A stretch of DNA of 64,000 bases from Trifolium pratense. Lineage: Eukaryota; Streptophyta; Magnoliopsida; Fabales; Fabaceae. Below the pieces are notes generated by a model. That model saw only the letters and a list, made by a program, of their open reading frames with translations, was not told where the DNA came from and ran no database searches. Where the stretch lies: NCBI RefSeq assembly GCF_020283565.1, contig NC_060063.1, positions 44,600,856 to 44,664,855 of the forward strand, in the 5' to 3' direction. The position numbers and the translations under genes were made by a program. The first letter of the stretch is position 1. Each line of letters opens with the position of its first letter. Shown piece by piece: positions 29,693 through 42,094 of this stretch.

Positions 29693-32600
29693 TTAATCAA
29701 ATGCATAGGGATCATCTGCATATGGATTTAGAGACCCTTCTGAAAACAAATCACCGATATTTGAAGGACGAGGATGATCTTCAACCCTCATACTCTGCAT
29801 CAATGAATTATAAAAATATATATGACACTACAGCACACCAGGAACAGCATAACATGCAAAAGAACTTATTTGTCACCTTAGACAAAGTATGAACAGATAT
29901 TATTATGTTATCTGATTTGGTTTATCCCAAAGTCTTACAGGATAATGAGGAAAATAACTTTCATACAAACCTTTTATTTTCTTTTTGCTTTTAATCATAC
30001 TAGCATTACACGAAGTAACTCAGCATATGTTGTGGTAAAATAATTGGACTTAACAATATTTGAAAGCATCAGAGTCTTATAGAACATGTTACGACTACGA
30101 GTCTTACATTTCCAAAGAAAAATAGTTTACAAATTAGATAATTAACAAGGAAGATACTGAAATTTAAAAACAATAAATGGATTAAAATAAACAAAAATTT
30201 TAAACTAATAAAATCCTATTTTCTCTTAACCATCATCATTTCTAGTAGCACCAGCATAGTGTGGTAATGAAAATATTGCTGTTTAAGATCATAAAATAAA
30301 TTATCATCTAATAATGCATCTTGATATGCTAAAGTAATCTATATGTGACATGATAATAAAAAGGAGATATTCAAGTTACCTTAACAACAGTTCTAGGGGT
30401 ATTTGTTTTTGGTGTTTTTATCTTTTGTTTTCTTGGATCCTGTAAAAGAGAAAAAAATTCAATATTTTCAGGTATATAAGAAGTCTGCACTTGGAAGCCA
30501 AACCGAAATGTAGTTCATGTGTACATCTATAGGGTTAATTGCATTTAGAGAGAAACAGATACATGCCTCGAACAAGACAGTGCTTCTTGTTTTCCTTTTC
30601 TTTGTAATTGTTCTTCCATTAGCAGTCTCAACTTCATATTCATGGCGAGTTACCTGCTCATTGAGTATAGGAACAAAGGCAATTGTTAAATATGATTTTA
30701 TACAACCAATTAAAAGGCCTAAAAGATTTATCATTTTATAATTGTCATGTAATTACTGCAATACAAGGGTATGAGTTCATAGAAGAGTAATACACCTTTC
30801 TATGATGCTTAGGAATGCCCCCTGCATTTCCTGCTTTTACGTTCTCCACTTTCTTCAACAACTTCGGCACCGGTGCTTCTGTTTCTTCAAAGTAAGGAGA
30901 TTCCTATGGCAAGGAGATAAAAATGAAACGAATGAGATGACCGGAAGAGAACATAATATTAACACATTATAATGGAAGGAGAAAATAATATTCTTCCAGT
31001 CAACATTCTTACTATTTCATGCTGACTCCTTTTGCCACCAAAAGAACTCCTTCTCTTAATCGATGAAATGGAGTAATCCTGTCACATGAACAAAAACAAC
31101 ATGTTCATTTTGTAAATTCATTCAGATTTCATCATCGGAAAGATTGATTAAATTTGCACAAATTACTCGGACTAATGCATACCCCTATCTCCCATATTGT
31201 AACAATATTTATATATTTCATCACATTTCTGATTAATAAAGACTGATTAGATATTTTAATAACTCGCACTTAATTGTTAGCTTTTAATGATCACAAAAAA
31301 ATATTATGGCTATATACATGCAAGAAACTACTAAGGCTCTTTCTCTTATCTTTTAATAACTCATAACTCATCTTTGAAGGTGAAATTTTAAGGAAGATAT
31401 ATCAAATCAGAAAGAAAAATTGTGCTACAAGTTTATATGCAGGCAACCACAAAAGCTCTTTTCGCTATGCCCTTTCAACTAACTTATAAGTTTGTTAGAC
31501 AGAATAGATGTGTTTGGTAAATAAAGCTTATATTTCAAGATTATCATGTTTTTCAAATGTTATTAGAAATAGTACTATTTGAACTTTACTATAGATTATT
31601 ATTATTTTGGTTAGATTTTGTACACAATATTTTACGCGAATTCCTCTTTATAAAACAAAAAACAGAATATAGTAATTTTTTTATAATAAAATTAGTCTTT
31701 AAACATTAAACTAAAAGTATTCCTTCTATTCCCGAGAGCCTATTGAGTCAGACAGATTATCACCGCAGACAGTGGGCACCTAGTGTAAAATGACTATTTT
31801 TTATCCTATAAAATTACTGAAATAATATATTCCCTTAAGTTAAACACAGTTAAAATAGTGCCACGATATGAAAACCAATTAATTCAAACTGTAATTGCAT
31901 GATATCTTTGGGTTACAGATTATCACTGATTTATTTGAATTGTCAAGTTAGCTACAGTCATATTTTTGGGTTACAGCAGATGCATATCTTATAAGCTATA
32001 CAAATGATCTGACAAACATATATCTGTATCCCAACAGGCAAATCAACTCATGGGGACAGACAGAGAGACTGGTCACACAAACCAACCTGTTTTGAATTAA
32101 CTTCTTGGTCCTCGTTTGGCTTGTCACTCATCACTTTCCATTGTAACTGCAGCAAAGCCCTTTGCCTCTCTTCCTGCAAATATTGCAAAAAAATCACACT
32201 ATGTATTGAAATTAAATCATCATATCAGGTATTCCATACTTTAGATTTCTGGAGATGCAACTCCTCTTCCAGCTTCCGACACTCATCTTCAAGTTCACAT
32301 CTCAATGCTTTAATCTGAGCTTCATGGTCATTCCTCATAAACATTATTTTCTACATGTAATCAGGGTATCAGGCTATCAGCAGATGAAGTAAAATTGTAT
32401 ACAAATCATAGGCCAGATGTTAATTTGTGTGTGTGTTTATTCCACCTCTCTCAGTTCATTTTCGGCTTGCAGTTGGGTACGTTTTAACTGTTCACTGTGT
32501 TCAGCTTGCAGGCATAGTTGCCTCTTATCATGTTCCTGCTGCATATGAGTAACCTGTAGATGTGACAGGAAAAAAGCTTACCTACTTGATTGAATAGTGA

Positions 32601-35600
32601 AAGTACTAATAACAAAATAATTGAATTGTTTATAGAAATAGGGGTTATTTGAACCAATCATTTGCATAATGACCACTTATAATCCCAATGAAACAGAAGA
32701 TGAAACACCAAAATATTGTAAGAAGTCTATAATAATAATTCTATATTTTTTTAATACATACCAGCTTAGTGTGTTCCTCCTGAACATGCATCAACCGCTG
32801 CCTTGTTTCTTCTTGACACTCTGCAAGTTTTTGGTCACACCTTCCCTCAATTTCTGCAATAGCCTTGTCAGCCTGATGGTTCAAATTGGTCAGAAATGTG
32901 TCGGTGGAGAGTAAGTGTTGTAAAGACTAATATGTCATATCAAACCTTGTCTCTTTCCATGTTGACAATTTCCTTCTTCTCTAATTCATACTTCCTTTTG
33001 ATCTCATTAATAGCCTGTTGAAATACATGTAATGAGAAAATATTGCGCAGTTCATCAAGCACCTATGATAGGTACCCAGTTATATGCAACACCTGATCAT
33101 TTCTCTGAGATATTTCTTTTAAATGCTTTGACATTTCCAACTGCTTATTCTCTACCATTTGATTGTACTGATTTCTAGCTTCTGCAAGTTTACTTTCAGC
33201 AGCGGTTAATAACGACCGGTTCTGCAAAGGCATGCAAAAATCTTAAATACCATACAACAAACACCAGTCAGGAAATTGCAACATGCACTATATTTTGCTC
33301 CAAAACCTCTGTGATCTGATCTTCCAGCTTCTTTTCCTGTTCTTTATGCTGCAAAATGCATTGTTCTTTTTCCTCTAAGATATTACGAAGCTGTAGGACT
33401 TCTTGGTCAAAGGAGTCGACATGTTGCTCTAATTGCATCCTCTCTTTTTGCAGAGTATCAATTTCGTCTGATTTCTTCAATATGTCTTCCTGCATTCTTT
33501 CCATATTTTCTTTGCTTTCAGTCTCTAAAACTGAAATTTTGAGTAGCAGATCTTGCTGCAAAGCATTAGATATCCTGGTAAAGAACACAATGTATGTTGA
33601 TACACGGTTAAATAAAGCAGATTAAAAGTAATACCATTTGGTTATCCGATAATCTAACAATTTCTAACAGAATCTCAACTTTCTCCTCTAATTTAGAAAT
33701 TGTGATTTCTGCTTCTGCCTTCTTTGAGATTAAAGCTTCAGCTTCTGACTCCAAACTCTGAATTCTCTCAGCAGCTAATCGACAATCCTCTGTATATTGT
33801 GCTAGAGTAGACTCTTGGACTTTGCGAAGATCATTCAAACTATTGCTTAACTCTTGATTTATCATGTGAATTCCATCTTTTTCCGATGACAAGATCAAGA
33901 ACTTATTATTAAGCTCGTCATACTGGTTTTGAGCATGCTTTGAGAAAATGTCTCTTTCGTGTTGGACCAACTTGAAGCAAGAAGTATAGAGAGAGTTCAT
34001 TTCCTCAAACTTTCTCACAAGGTTCAAGCTTTCTTTGTCTAATTTTATTAAATGTGCAGCCATCGCCTCAAGTGATCCTTCGAGGTTTTTGATTTCCTGA
34101 AGTGACACATCAAGCTTTTCAATAAGATCAGCATTGCACAATTGAAGATCACTTTTTTCTTTATCCAAATTCTGTTGAGTGGCTATGTAATGTGTAATTT
34201 CTTCATTTTTGACTTTTAATTGAAGGTGAAGCTCTCCCAACTCTGAGTTCAAAGTCTCTGTAGCCAATCTACTAGAAGTTAACTTGTCTTCTAAATTCTT
34301 TATCATGCTATCTGCAAACAAATTAGCATTCAATAAAACAATACAAATTAGTAGCAAGTCGAAGATTCTGGATATTCACTATGATGAAGGTATAAAACTT
34401 ATGATTGAAAGCAGGAGAATATAAAATAGAGAACAAATCATTTGAAATTGGTATTGATTTAATGTAATATGATTTGATACAAAAGAAAGTAGTAAACCCA
34501 CTACTACATGAGAAATAAGTCACTTGGTGTTATCTTAGTCCATGACATTTACTATGTGTCTCTCTAGTACCTATAAGGAGACATCTTGCTGTTATTTTAA
34601 CATTATGTCATTTTTTTAAACATCTTAATCAACGTCTTACAAGTAAATGTGAAAGAGTAGTTACTTTGTCATGTCTGTTCTTAAGGAATGCAAACACAAT
34701 ATCAAGTTAGGAAAAAACTCTTGCGCGCAATGCCATTATCTACTTATAGTACACGTAAAGCAGAGAATATAAGTCTGTATATAGTCATAGTATCAGTATA
34801 AATAGAGTTATTAGGTATACATATGTATATAACAATTCAAAAAGGATCCCTGAACCATACAGAACTTTTGAACCTCAACCTACTTGACCAAATCTGTCTG
34901 TTTAAGACAACCATCATCAGACAGACACTGTTTAACTATATCATTCTTTAATTATTCCTATTCTTGATATAAAACATTTAAAACATACCATATAAATTCT
35001 TAGGAATGTTCATTTGCAATTTAACTCTCACCCTTCTCTTGTATAACATTTAGAAATCTGCCATTTTCATCGCTGTGAAACTTCTCCCTTTCTTCTGCAG
35101 CAAATTTTATCTTCTCTAGCTCATTATCACCTGTAATAAGGAAAACAACATATTTCATATTGGAATTTAGAACCTCACAAACAAATCAAACGAATTACTT
35201 TTCAAATAAACCTTTAGACTAAATTTTAAAACTAACAAAAAGAACTCACGAGTCTTTATTATGTCCTGTGCAGAATCAAGCTTCAAAGACAAACCATCCA
35301 TCTGTTTATTCAAACTCTCAAGAGCTTCTGAACTTGCTGACAGTTTATTTTCCAATGTTTCCTTATCTTTCTCAGCTATGAAAAAACACAAACAAAATAT
35401 AAAATCGACAAATTACAAAAGATGAAAAAACAAAGGGAGATATTGAACCTTCATACCATCCTGAACAAGACCAGCCAATTGCTGTAGAGTCTCAGTAAGT
35501 TGATCACACAAAGTCTTAGTGGATGAAAACTTAGATTCAAGTCCTTTCCAAAGTTTCTCATCTTCCTTCTGCTTCACCTTGAGTTTCGCATTTTCGTTAA

Positions 35601-36119
35601 AAGCATTCTGCACTTTCTCTTCTAAAGCACGAATATGTTCCAACGACTTCTTCAGCTTATTATTCTTCACAGTAACGGCAAAAAATAAGAATCATTCAAT
35701 ACAACAGCCAAACGAAACCCTAAGAAGCACTTATTTCAAAATTCAAACACCCGACATCTTAAATCACACGCAAAATCACAAAATAGAAGAAAATCTTACC
35801 GCAATTTCAAGATCAGTCTTCACAGAAGCTTGTTCCTTCACCAATTTCTCTATACATGAACAAACAAAACGACGCATCACGTATACGACCAAAAACTTCC
35901 GATTAAAATCAATAAAAGAACAAAAAACGAAGAAATCAAAGCGAAATCGGAATCAAAACCTGCAGTTAGCTTCAGATTCGCGAAACTTCCAGATGAAACG
36001 GAATCGGTGTTTTGGCGCGTAGAGATCGATGATAACGGTTTTGCAGTTCCCGATGTTGTACCGTAGAGCGATTTGAATTTGTCGAGACTCTTGGAGATTG
36101 GTAACCCTAGTCTCTGCAT
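29693..36119 (-). CDS. ZYP1: Synaptonemal complex transverse filament protein ZYP1 (18 exons)
   Basis: Reconstructed exons on the minus strand: 36119-35960, 35849-35800, 35664-35457, 35375-35250, 35130-35032, 34311-33635, 33555-33307, 33221-33093, 33014-32946, 32872-32762, 32553-32446, 32350-32240, 32173-32087, 31078-31013, 30903-30796, 30653-30567, 30439-30380, 29794-29693. They total 2607 nt (868 aa plus stop), close to known plant ZYP1 proteins. Junction phases all agree. The start M-Q-R-L-G-L-P, the long coiled coil (about residues 55-740) and the C-terminus [11 protein letters not shown] are characteristic. The C-terminal 130 residues hold basic K-K-R-K-T-R-type patches, suited to chromatin/axis contact. 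ZYP1 bridges homologous axes in meiotic prophase and affects crossover number. All introns are GT-AG except intron 16 (after 30567), which starts GC. Exon 18 is separated by a 585-bp intron. Confidence 0.95.
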
Positions 36120-36289
36120 TTTGAAGAATTGAAAGGGAAAACGAGAAATGAAACCCTAGAAATATGAATGGAGAATTTGAGCGGTTATCTTCTTCTTCTT
36201 CTTCCTCAGACTACTCTGTTGTCGCTATGCAAAAGAACGATTCAGTTGAGAGTGAAGTTGAAAATGGAGTTTAAGGCGCGCAGAATCTA

Positions 36290-36296
36290 TTATATA
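36290..36296 (-). promoter_or_regulatory. Possible TATA box of ZYP1
   Basis: On the minus strand TATATAA lies about 170 bp before the ZYP1 ATG. A CTCTCAACTG and GAAGAAGAAGAAG-rich leader intervenes. A GCGCGCC word sits just downstream. Assignment is by position only. Confidence 0.45.
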
Positions 36297-36299
36297 CTA

Positions 36300-36579
36300 G
36301 CTGTTGACACCTCATCATATTGTACACGTCACATAATCCTTTCTTTGCCACCTCATCTATATATATTTTGAGTTGGCAAAACCAATACTGTTTGAAGGAC
36401 ACTAATAAAGCAAATATAAAATTGTGTGCAAAATTCAAAGTAAAGAGATGAGATTGTGAGAGTAAAATTGAGTGCAATTTTTTTAACTACACAATTTATT
36501 TATAAGAATTTTTTTTTTGTTACGATGGAGTTAGAGAGGATCGAACATAAAAGACCTTTTGCACGCTATCCAAACCTTA
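36300..36579. other. ZYP1 upstream region
   Basis: AT-rich sequence between the ZYP1 promoter and Helitron-like DNA. No further motif is supported. Confidence 0.4.
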
Positions 36580-36639
36580 CTAGTATCCGGACCCGTGCCA
36601 AGCACGGGTAAAATGAGACTAAAAAGGATGAAAAAATGA

Positions 36640-37535
36640 AAAACTATAACATAAAAAAAGTAGGATCCCGTATTTGTCAAAAATAAAATAAAATAAGATC
36701 CCGTATTAATACATAAATATAGTCAATTAAAATAGTTTTAAAATCATACACAATTCAATTAAAATTGTACCTCTGATTTTTTATTTTACGGGAAATTAAA
36801 CGTACAATTTTAATATATTTCCCGCGTGAATCACAAAAAAAAAAAGTAGGCCCCGTATAAATTACAAAAAAATAAATCATGTCTCTTAATATATACGTAA
36901 AAATATAGACTCGTGTGTAAATTTTTTTAAAAAAAACCCCCCAAACAAACAAAAAAAGTTAAAATAATCTCATAATACCCATAGTAAAATAAATATGAAA
37001 CAAAAATACCCTAAAAAAATTATTTGAATATATCTTATATTAGTTAATTTAATTTCCACATCAATATCCTCCAAATAAAATAAATATAGAACATCGTATA
37101 AATTATTGAAAAAAAAAATATGTCTTTGTGTTAATATATGAATAAAAATAACGTATTTATTGTAATATATTTTTTTTGGTATTAAGTAGTATTAACACTC
37201 TTGTTCTCATGGAAGAATTCGCTAATAATTCACAATTCGACTGTTAGGTAAGTATAGCCCCAAAGTAATACATGTGCAAAAATATATGCCCGTGTAAATT
37301 ATAAATACAAAAGTCTCACGTAAATTATAAAATAAAAATAGATTCCCGTCTTAATATATGAATATAAATATATAATCTTCATATAAATCAACAAAAAAAA
37401 AGTCATATATAAATAACAAAAAAAAAATGAACACAGACCTGATAAAAAATACAAAAAATAGATCAATGTATGAATATATGAGTAAAAATATAAAATCTCG
37501 TATAAATGTCTTAAAATAAAGCCCCCGAGCAAACA
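36640..37535 (-). repeat. Degenerate ~55-60 bp repeats in Helitron-like DNA
   Basis: The segment consists of recurring words such as CCCGTATAAATTA, CGT(A/C)TTAATA(T/C)ATGAATA and AAAATATA(G/A)A, spaced roughly 55-60 bp apart with heavy divergence. A(C/G)AAACA.AAAAA.GTTAAA..AATCTCATAATA also recurs (about 36944 and, interrupted, at 37530/37691). Confidence 0.6.
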
Positions 37536-37541
37536 GAAAAA

Positions 37542-37683
37542 CTATGATTTGTTTGGTTTTGTATGATTTGATTTTTGTTTTTGTTTCTATGACTATTTGT
37601 ACATTTTTGTAGTCTCTCTTGATACATCTTGTGCTGGGGAGGCTGTTGTGGTAATATATTTCATTTTAGCTTTTTCAAAAAAA
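37542..37683 (+). mobile_element. LINE 3'-tail insertion (142 bp) with target duplication
   Basis: This segment interrupts the internal repeat cleanly: AGAAAAA occurs on both sides (37535-37541, 37684-37690). Sequence before and after lines up with the uninterrupted copy near 36950. It ends in an A-rich tail and has GT/T-rich 3'-UTR-like sequence (TTGTACATTTTTGTAGTCTC). It looks like a strongly 5'-truncated LINE copy. Confidence 0.6.
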
Positions 37684-37690
37684 AGAAAAA

Positions 37691-40620
37691 GTTAAATTAA
37701 TTTCATAATATCTAAAGTAAAATAACTATGAAAAAAATAGGAAAATGCTAACTTGTTCCCTTAAAATTAATGTAACACATTTAATAATTTAAATAAAAAA
37801 ATATTTTATTAAAATTCATGCGGTTAATTCAAGTTTAAATTTTCATAAATAAAATGCAGAAAAATTTATTATATAAAAAAAATGCACAAAAATGAAGAGA
37901 ATATTTTGATATTTGGATTCTTTAACATGTACTCTAAGAATTAACATGACCCAAAAAATTAGTCACTAATTGCGGACATAATTTTTTATTATTTAATCAG
38001 ACATATTAATAGTCTACACTAATTTAATTGCGTGACATAAATTTTCTAATTTTGAGTTTTTAAGAGACTTAGGGTTGTTGTTGTTTAACTCCAGGAACAC
38101 GATGTACTGTGATGGGATCCTCTTTTCTACTTTTCTATTATATGACTTTATTGGACAGTGCGAGTGTTCCGATTTTAGCATATCTTATGCCTTGATTAAT
38201 AAAACCACCTTATGTAATAAAAAATTATCATAAATAATGCATTCGACACAAACATTGAAATTAAAAAAAAAGTTATATATGTCTACATCATAAATCAAAT
38301 TACATTACATTGCAACAACTGAACATAAATCTCCAAAACGTAAAAGTAGCAAATTGAAAAGATAAACAAAACTAAAAAATGTAAAGAATTATTCTTCAAT
38401 GTCTTAAACTCGTGCCTTAGATGAGTCCGTCATCATTCTACCAAACAGATCTACATATAAAAATAGATTTAAAAATTAAAATTATTACCTTAATGATCAA
38501 AGTCATTATATTTGGAAAGAAAAAAAAATTGCACATAGTTTGTGACAAAAGAAAGATATAATGAAATATGACAAACTTTTAGTGTGTGAAAGAAGAAATA
38601 ATTTTACTCAAACAATGTATTAATCTGCGTACATAAACGAATAGGTCAAAACATCATTTCATGTTAGATGGAAGGAATATTATTTGATACATCACATATG
38701 AGATTACGATTGATTTTAAATTACGTCGGACAATTTTTTAATAACGATATCTCCATCATATCTGCAGATTATGGAAAAATAATTATTTCTAATATTCTTT
38801 TTAAAATAAAGTTGCAAATAATATTTGATGAAATTACTTACCAATAAAAAATCAAGAACACATCTTAGTCCTTCTGCAAAAGAAAAAATACAAAGAAAAT
38901 GGTGAAAATATAACATACATGTGCAATATATAAAAATATTACATTGAAATTATATTGAAAAAGAAAAGTTTCCAACTTTAAAGATTAAGATGTATGATCT
39001 TACACATTTCAACCACAACAATCAGAAACATAATAGCTACACAAAAAGGATATTCACAGACCAAATTAAAATTCTTACCATATGACCAAAGATATCAAAG
39101 TGCATGTCTCACACATAAACCAAAAGTGCTATACAAAATAAAAATAAAAATCAATCAATCATAAGTGAGATAAGTGAGATCTTTGCAATTTTCATATGCA
39201 TCCCAACTACCATATATATATATATAGAAAATAGGTGAGTAGTATGAATTTATGATAGAGAAATCGTTTACCACCTCAAGCTTTTACTAATCCCTTAATT
39301 TTTGAAATTGCCTTAATTTATGAGGTTCATTCTATATTTAACATTTCTGAAAATATATTGCATTACCATATTTTCCAACTATTTTAAATATACTACGGTC
39401 AATAAATATATACTACTACGGTCAATTTTTTTTAATGTATTCAGAAAAAGAAATTAGTGTTGCTATAATTATTTATAAAAAATATTTCATTTAAAAAAAA
39501 TATTTCGATTTAATGTACCTATAGTTTTTTAAAAAATAAAATTATTAAAAAGCTTTTATTTACAATATAAAAATTAAAAACTTTTTCCTTACAATATAAA
39601 AAAATCATTTAGATAAATACTTCTTTTAATTAGTTTTTTATTTTATGTCAAAGATTAATACAAAATTATTTAGAGGATTTTATTTTATTCTTTGAATTCG
39701 AATTTACTATAATTATAGAGATTGATATTTCCATTTTTATTAAACAAAACGTGTGGCTAATTTACGCCCAAATAAATATATTTCAATTTCAATTTCATTT
39801 TTTTTATTTGCTGGAAAAAATGAGCTAGTAAACATTTATTAGAATTAGAATTCTTTGAATTGTTGCCTTGTATGATTTTAATTCATTTTATTTTATTGAT
39901 GAGTGAATCAATTAATTAATATCGATCAATTAATTGATATTATGAATATAGAAATGAAAAATGTATTTGCATTAAAAATATGCTAAAAACGTATTTGCTT
40001 TAATTGGTTTAATAATCGTATTAATAGAAATTAATAGAAAATATGCTAAAAATATATTTGTAGTACAAATAAGCTAGTGAAACATAATGATATATATGGT
40101 AGTGCCAAAATAGGCTGTAGTACATTTTTTTTTTTGTTGCATTATAAATAAGTATAATTTTTTTTTTTTTGTGTATGTCAATTTTCATGACTTGTTATTT
40201 GGTCTAATTATAAAATTAAAAAATACAGCATGTTTTAAAATAATAAAATAAGGTTCTTTATTTTTTTTTTTTTTAAAAAGTTCCTTATGTTTGAAAGCTT
40301 TGAAATTAGTCCAAAAAAGAAATTTGGAATTTTAATTTGAAATACAAATAAATTTGAAAATTGGAAGGAAAAGGCATATGAGGCGTGGCCCAAATACTCT
40401 ATGTTTCTAGAATTAATTACTTATTATTAGACATGAGTACAAAAAGAGAATGCATCAATTATATTTTAAAATTATAGAAGGCCATTTGTGTAGAGATAAT
40501 TTGAAATTATTGGCAATTATTATAGACAAATGAATTAATTGTCAAATACATCAGAGAATAGAATGCATGAGAAGCAAATATTTTATAGGAGAGAGAAAAA
40601 TGAATAGGTCTGACTTTATT
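37691..40620. other. Very AT-rich region, no gene
   Basis: About 3 kb of mostly A/T homopolymer-rich DNA. A TA microsatellite lies at 39215-39228. No exon-like reading frame or familiar motif was found on either strand. Confidence 0.5.
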
Positions 40621-40639
40621 CATATTATAGATTATAGAT

Positions 40640-41890
40640 ATAGATGGATTATCTTATGCATTTTTAAAATCAAACCATATAAAGAAATTCTTAAGTAAGT
40701 CCCCATCTAAGTATTAAAATAAAACCATATTCTATATTTTGAAATTTTTTGATAAATTATCGAATAAAATTTAAAGAACTTTGAAATAACATTTATTAGT
40801 ATGCTACAACAAAGATTATCTTTTATTTCCTAATTTTTGTTTTCATTGTTTGTACATTTTTCCTGTACATTGTTTTATATCTTTTTGATAAACCAAAGGT
40901 ATCCTCCATGTCCAACTGCAGAGACTAATTTTCTCGAGATAAATGAGATCCATTTAAGAGATCGACCTCTCCCAACATTATTTTATATTTGATTATTGAC
41001 AAATAACTAAATATAATTTAAATATGTAATTTTATATATATATATATATATGTAACTATTAAGAACCGTGTTAAAAAAAAACTATTAAGATATATAAATG
41101 GTACACGAAAAAAGAATCTGACTAAATAAAGGAATAAATTACTTGTACCAGAAAAAAAAATTATTCATGTCAAAAAGAATAACTGAATAAGGAAGAAATT
41201 TCTACCAAAAAAATAAAATAAGGAAGAAACAACAAAATTGTGGCCCACGTGATAATATAATTTTGATTACTTTTATCAAATATCAATTTTACATATCAAT
41301 TTTTTTTACAGTTATTTTACATATAAATAATAACACATATAGCTTAAATTCTATCACGAACACAATCCTTCCACCACAATTCTTCTAACAATAACTGAGG
41401 TTAAGTCTTTAGTTGTTGACAATGTTATGGGAGTTTCTCTTTACTGTTTGATCTTCGTATCATCTTCTTTTGGATGTTTTGGCCCCTTTAAATTTCAAAA
41501 AAAAAAAAGAAGAGCAAAACAAAATCAGTTGAACCCTTTGACTCAAATGTTCACACATCAAAAGGTAAATAGATTAAAAATAAAATAGAGGAAAAACTTA
41601 CGAATAATTATTGCGTTTAAGAATTATAATTTATTGGTTACAAAGCTAACATGATATTTTACATGTTTCTCCCATAATAAAATGCTAGCTTCCTTTCACC
41701 CATACTTGAATATGATCACCCTTAAAAATCAAATATCAAATATAAAATTAAAATAGATTATTGAACAGGACTTGTACGCTTGATTTAAAAAAACGCAAAA
41801 ATATCAAATACATAAAAAAAGAAGAAAAAGGAGTTTGGTTGAAAAAAACTTACATTCTTGTACATCATTTCCATTTCAATGGAAAATGAT
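40640..41890. other. AT-rich spacer with A-tailed insertion candidates
   Basis: A (TA)n run lies near 41033-41050. At 41410-41512 a T/G-rich stretch ends in A12 and may be a truncated LINE tail, but no clear duplication was found. Nothing else is supported. Confidence 0.4.
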
Positions 41891-41895
41891 AATTT

Positions 41896-42003
41896 TCAAG
41901 AATCAAGATCTTTGACGTACCACAAATGGACGACACGAACCATCAGGTTCCAGCTCTCTTTCAAAGCATTGATCGAAGCAACAGAATCATATGATGAAGC
42001 CAT
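41896..42003 (-). pseudogene. First exon of RPA1-like OB-fold protein (fragment)
   Basis: The minus-strand ORF of 35 codons reads M-A-S-S-Y-D-S-V-A-S-I-N, then K-E-S-W-N-L-M-V-R-V-V-H-L-W-Y-V and ends D-L-D-S-stop. The core W-x-(L)-x-V-R-V-x-x-L-W is the start of plant replication-protein-A-like/DUF223 OB-fold proteins, which occur near or inside plant Helitrons. Only the first exon is readable. A TATA box lies about 78 bp upstream (42081-42087, minus). It sits within the span of a Helitron-like 5' end at 43475, so Helitron origin is plausible. Confidence 0.65.
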
Positions 42004-42080
42004 GATATATTGTAAATAAGGTTGATGATGCAAAAATATTGTTTTGATCTTGATGAATATAAACTTGTTGTAGACAGTCT

Positions 42081-42087
42081 ATTTATA
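42081..42087 (-). promoter_or_regulatory. TATA box upstream of RPA-like exon
   Basis: TATAAAT on the minus strand (within CACCTATAAATAGAC), about 78 bp before the ATG at 42003. Confidence 0.55.
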
Positions 42088-42094
42088 GGTGTAA

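Larger units (their letters stand above)
36580..40631 (-). mobile_element. Putative Helitron, minus strand
   Basis: On the minus strand the 3' end reads CCCGTGC-TTG-GCACGGG, then TCCGGATACTAG, followed by T: a 7-bp-stem hairpin a few bases before CTAG, as in Helitrons. A matching 5' terminus, A followed by TCTATAATATGAATAAAGTC, lies at 40631. A second, similar 5' terminus is at 43475 (TCTATAATATGTAATAAGCC). No Rep/helicase ORF is seen, so the element would be non-autonomous and decayed. Which 5' end belongs to this 3' end is uncertain. Confidence 0.5.

Noticed and set aside
35519..36022. 167-codon plus-strand ORF
   Set aside because: Antisense shadow of ZYP1 exons 1-3 and their introns.
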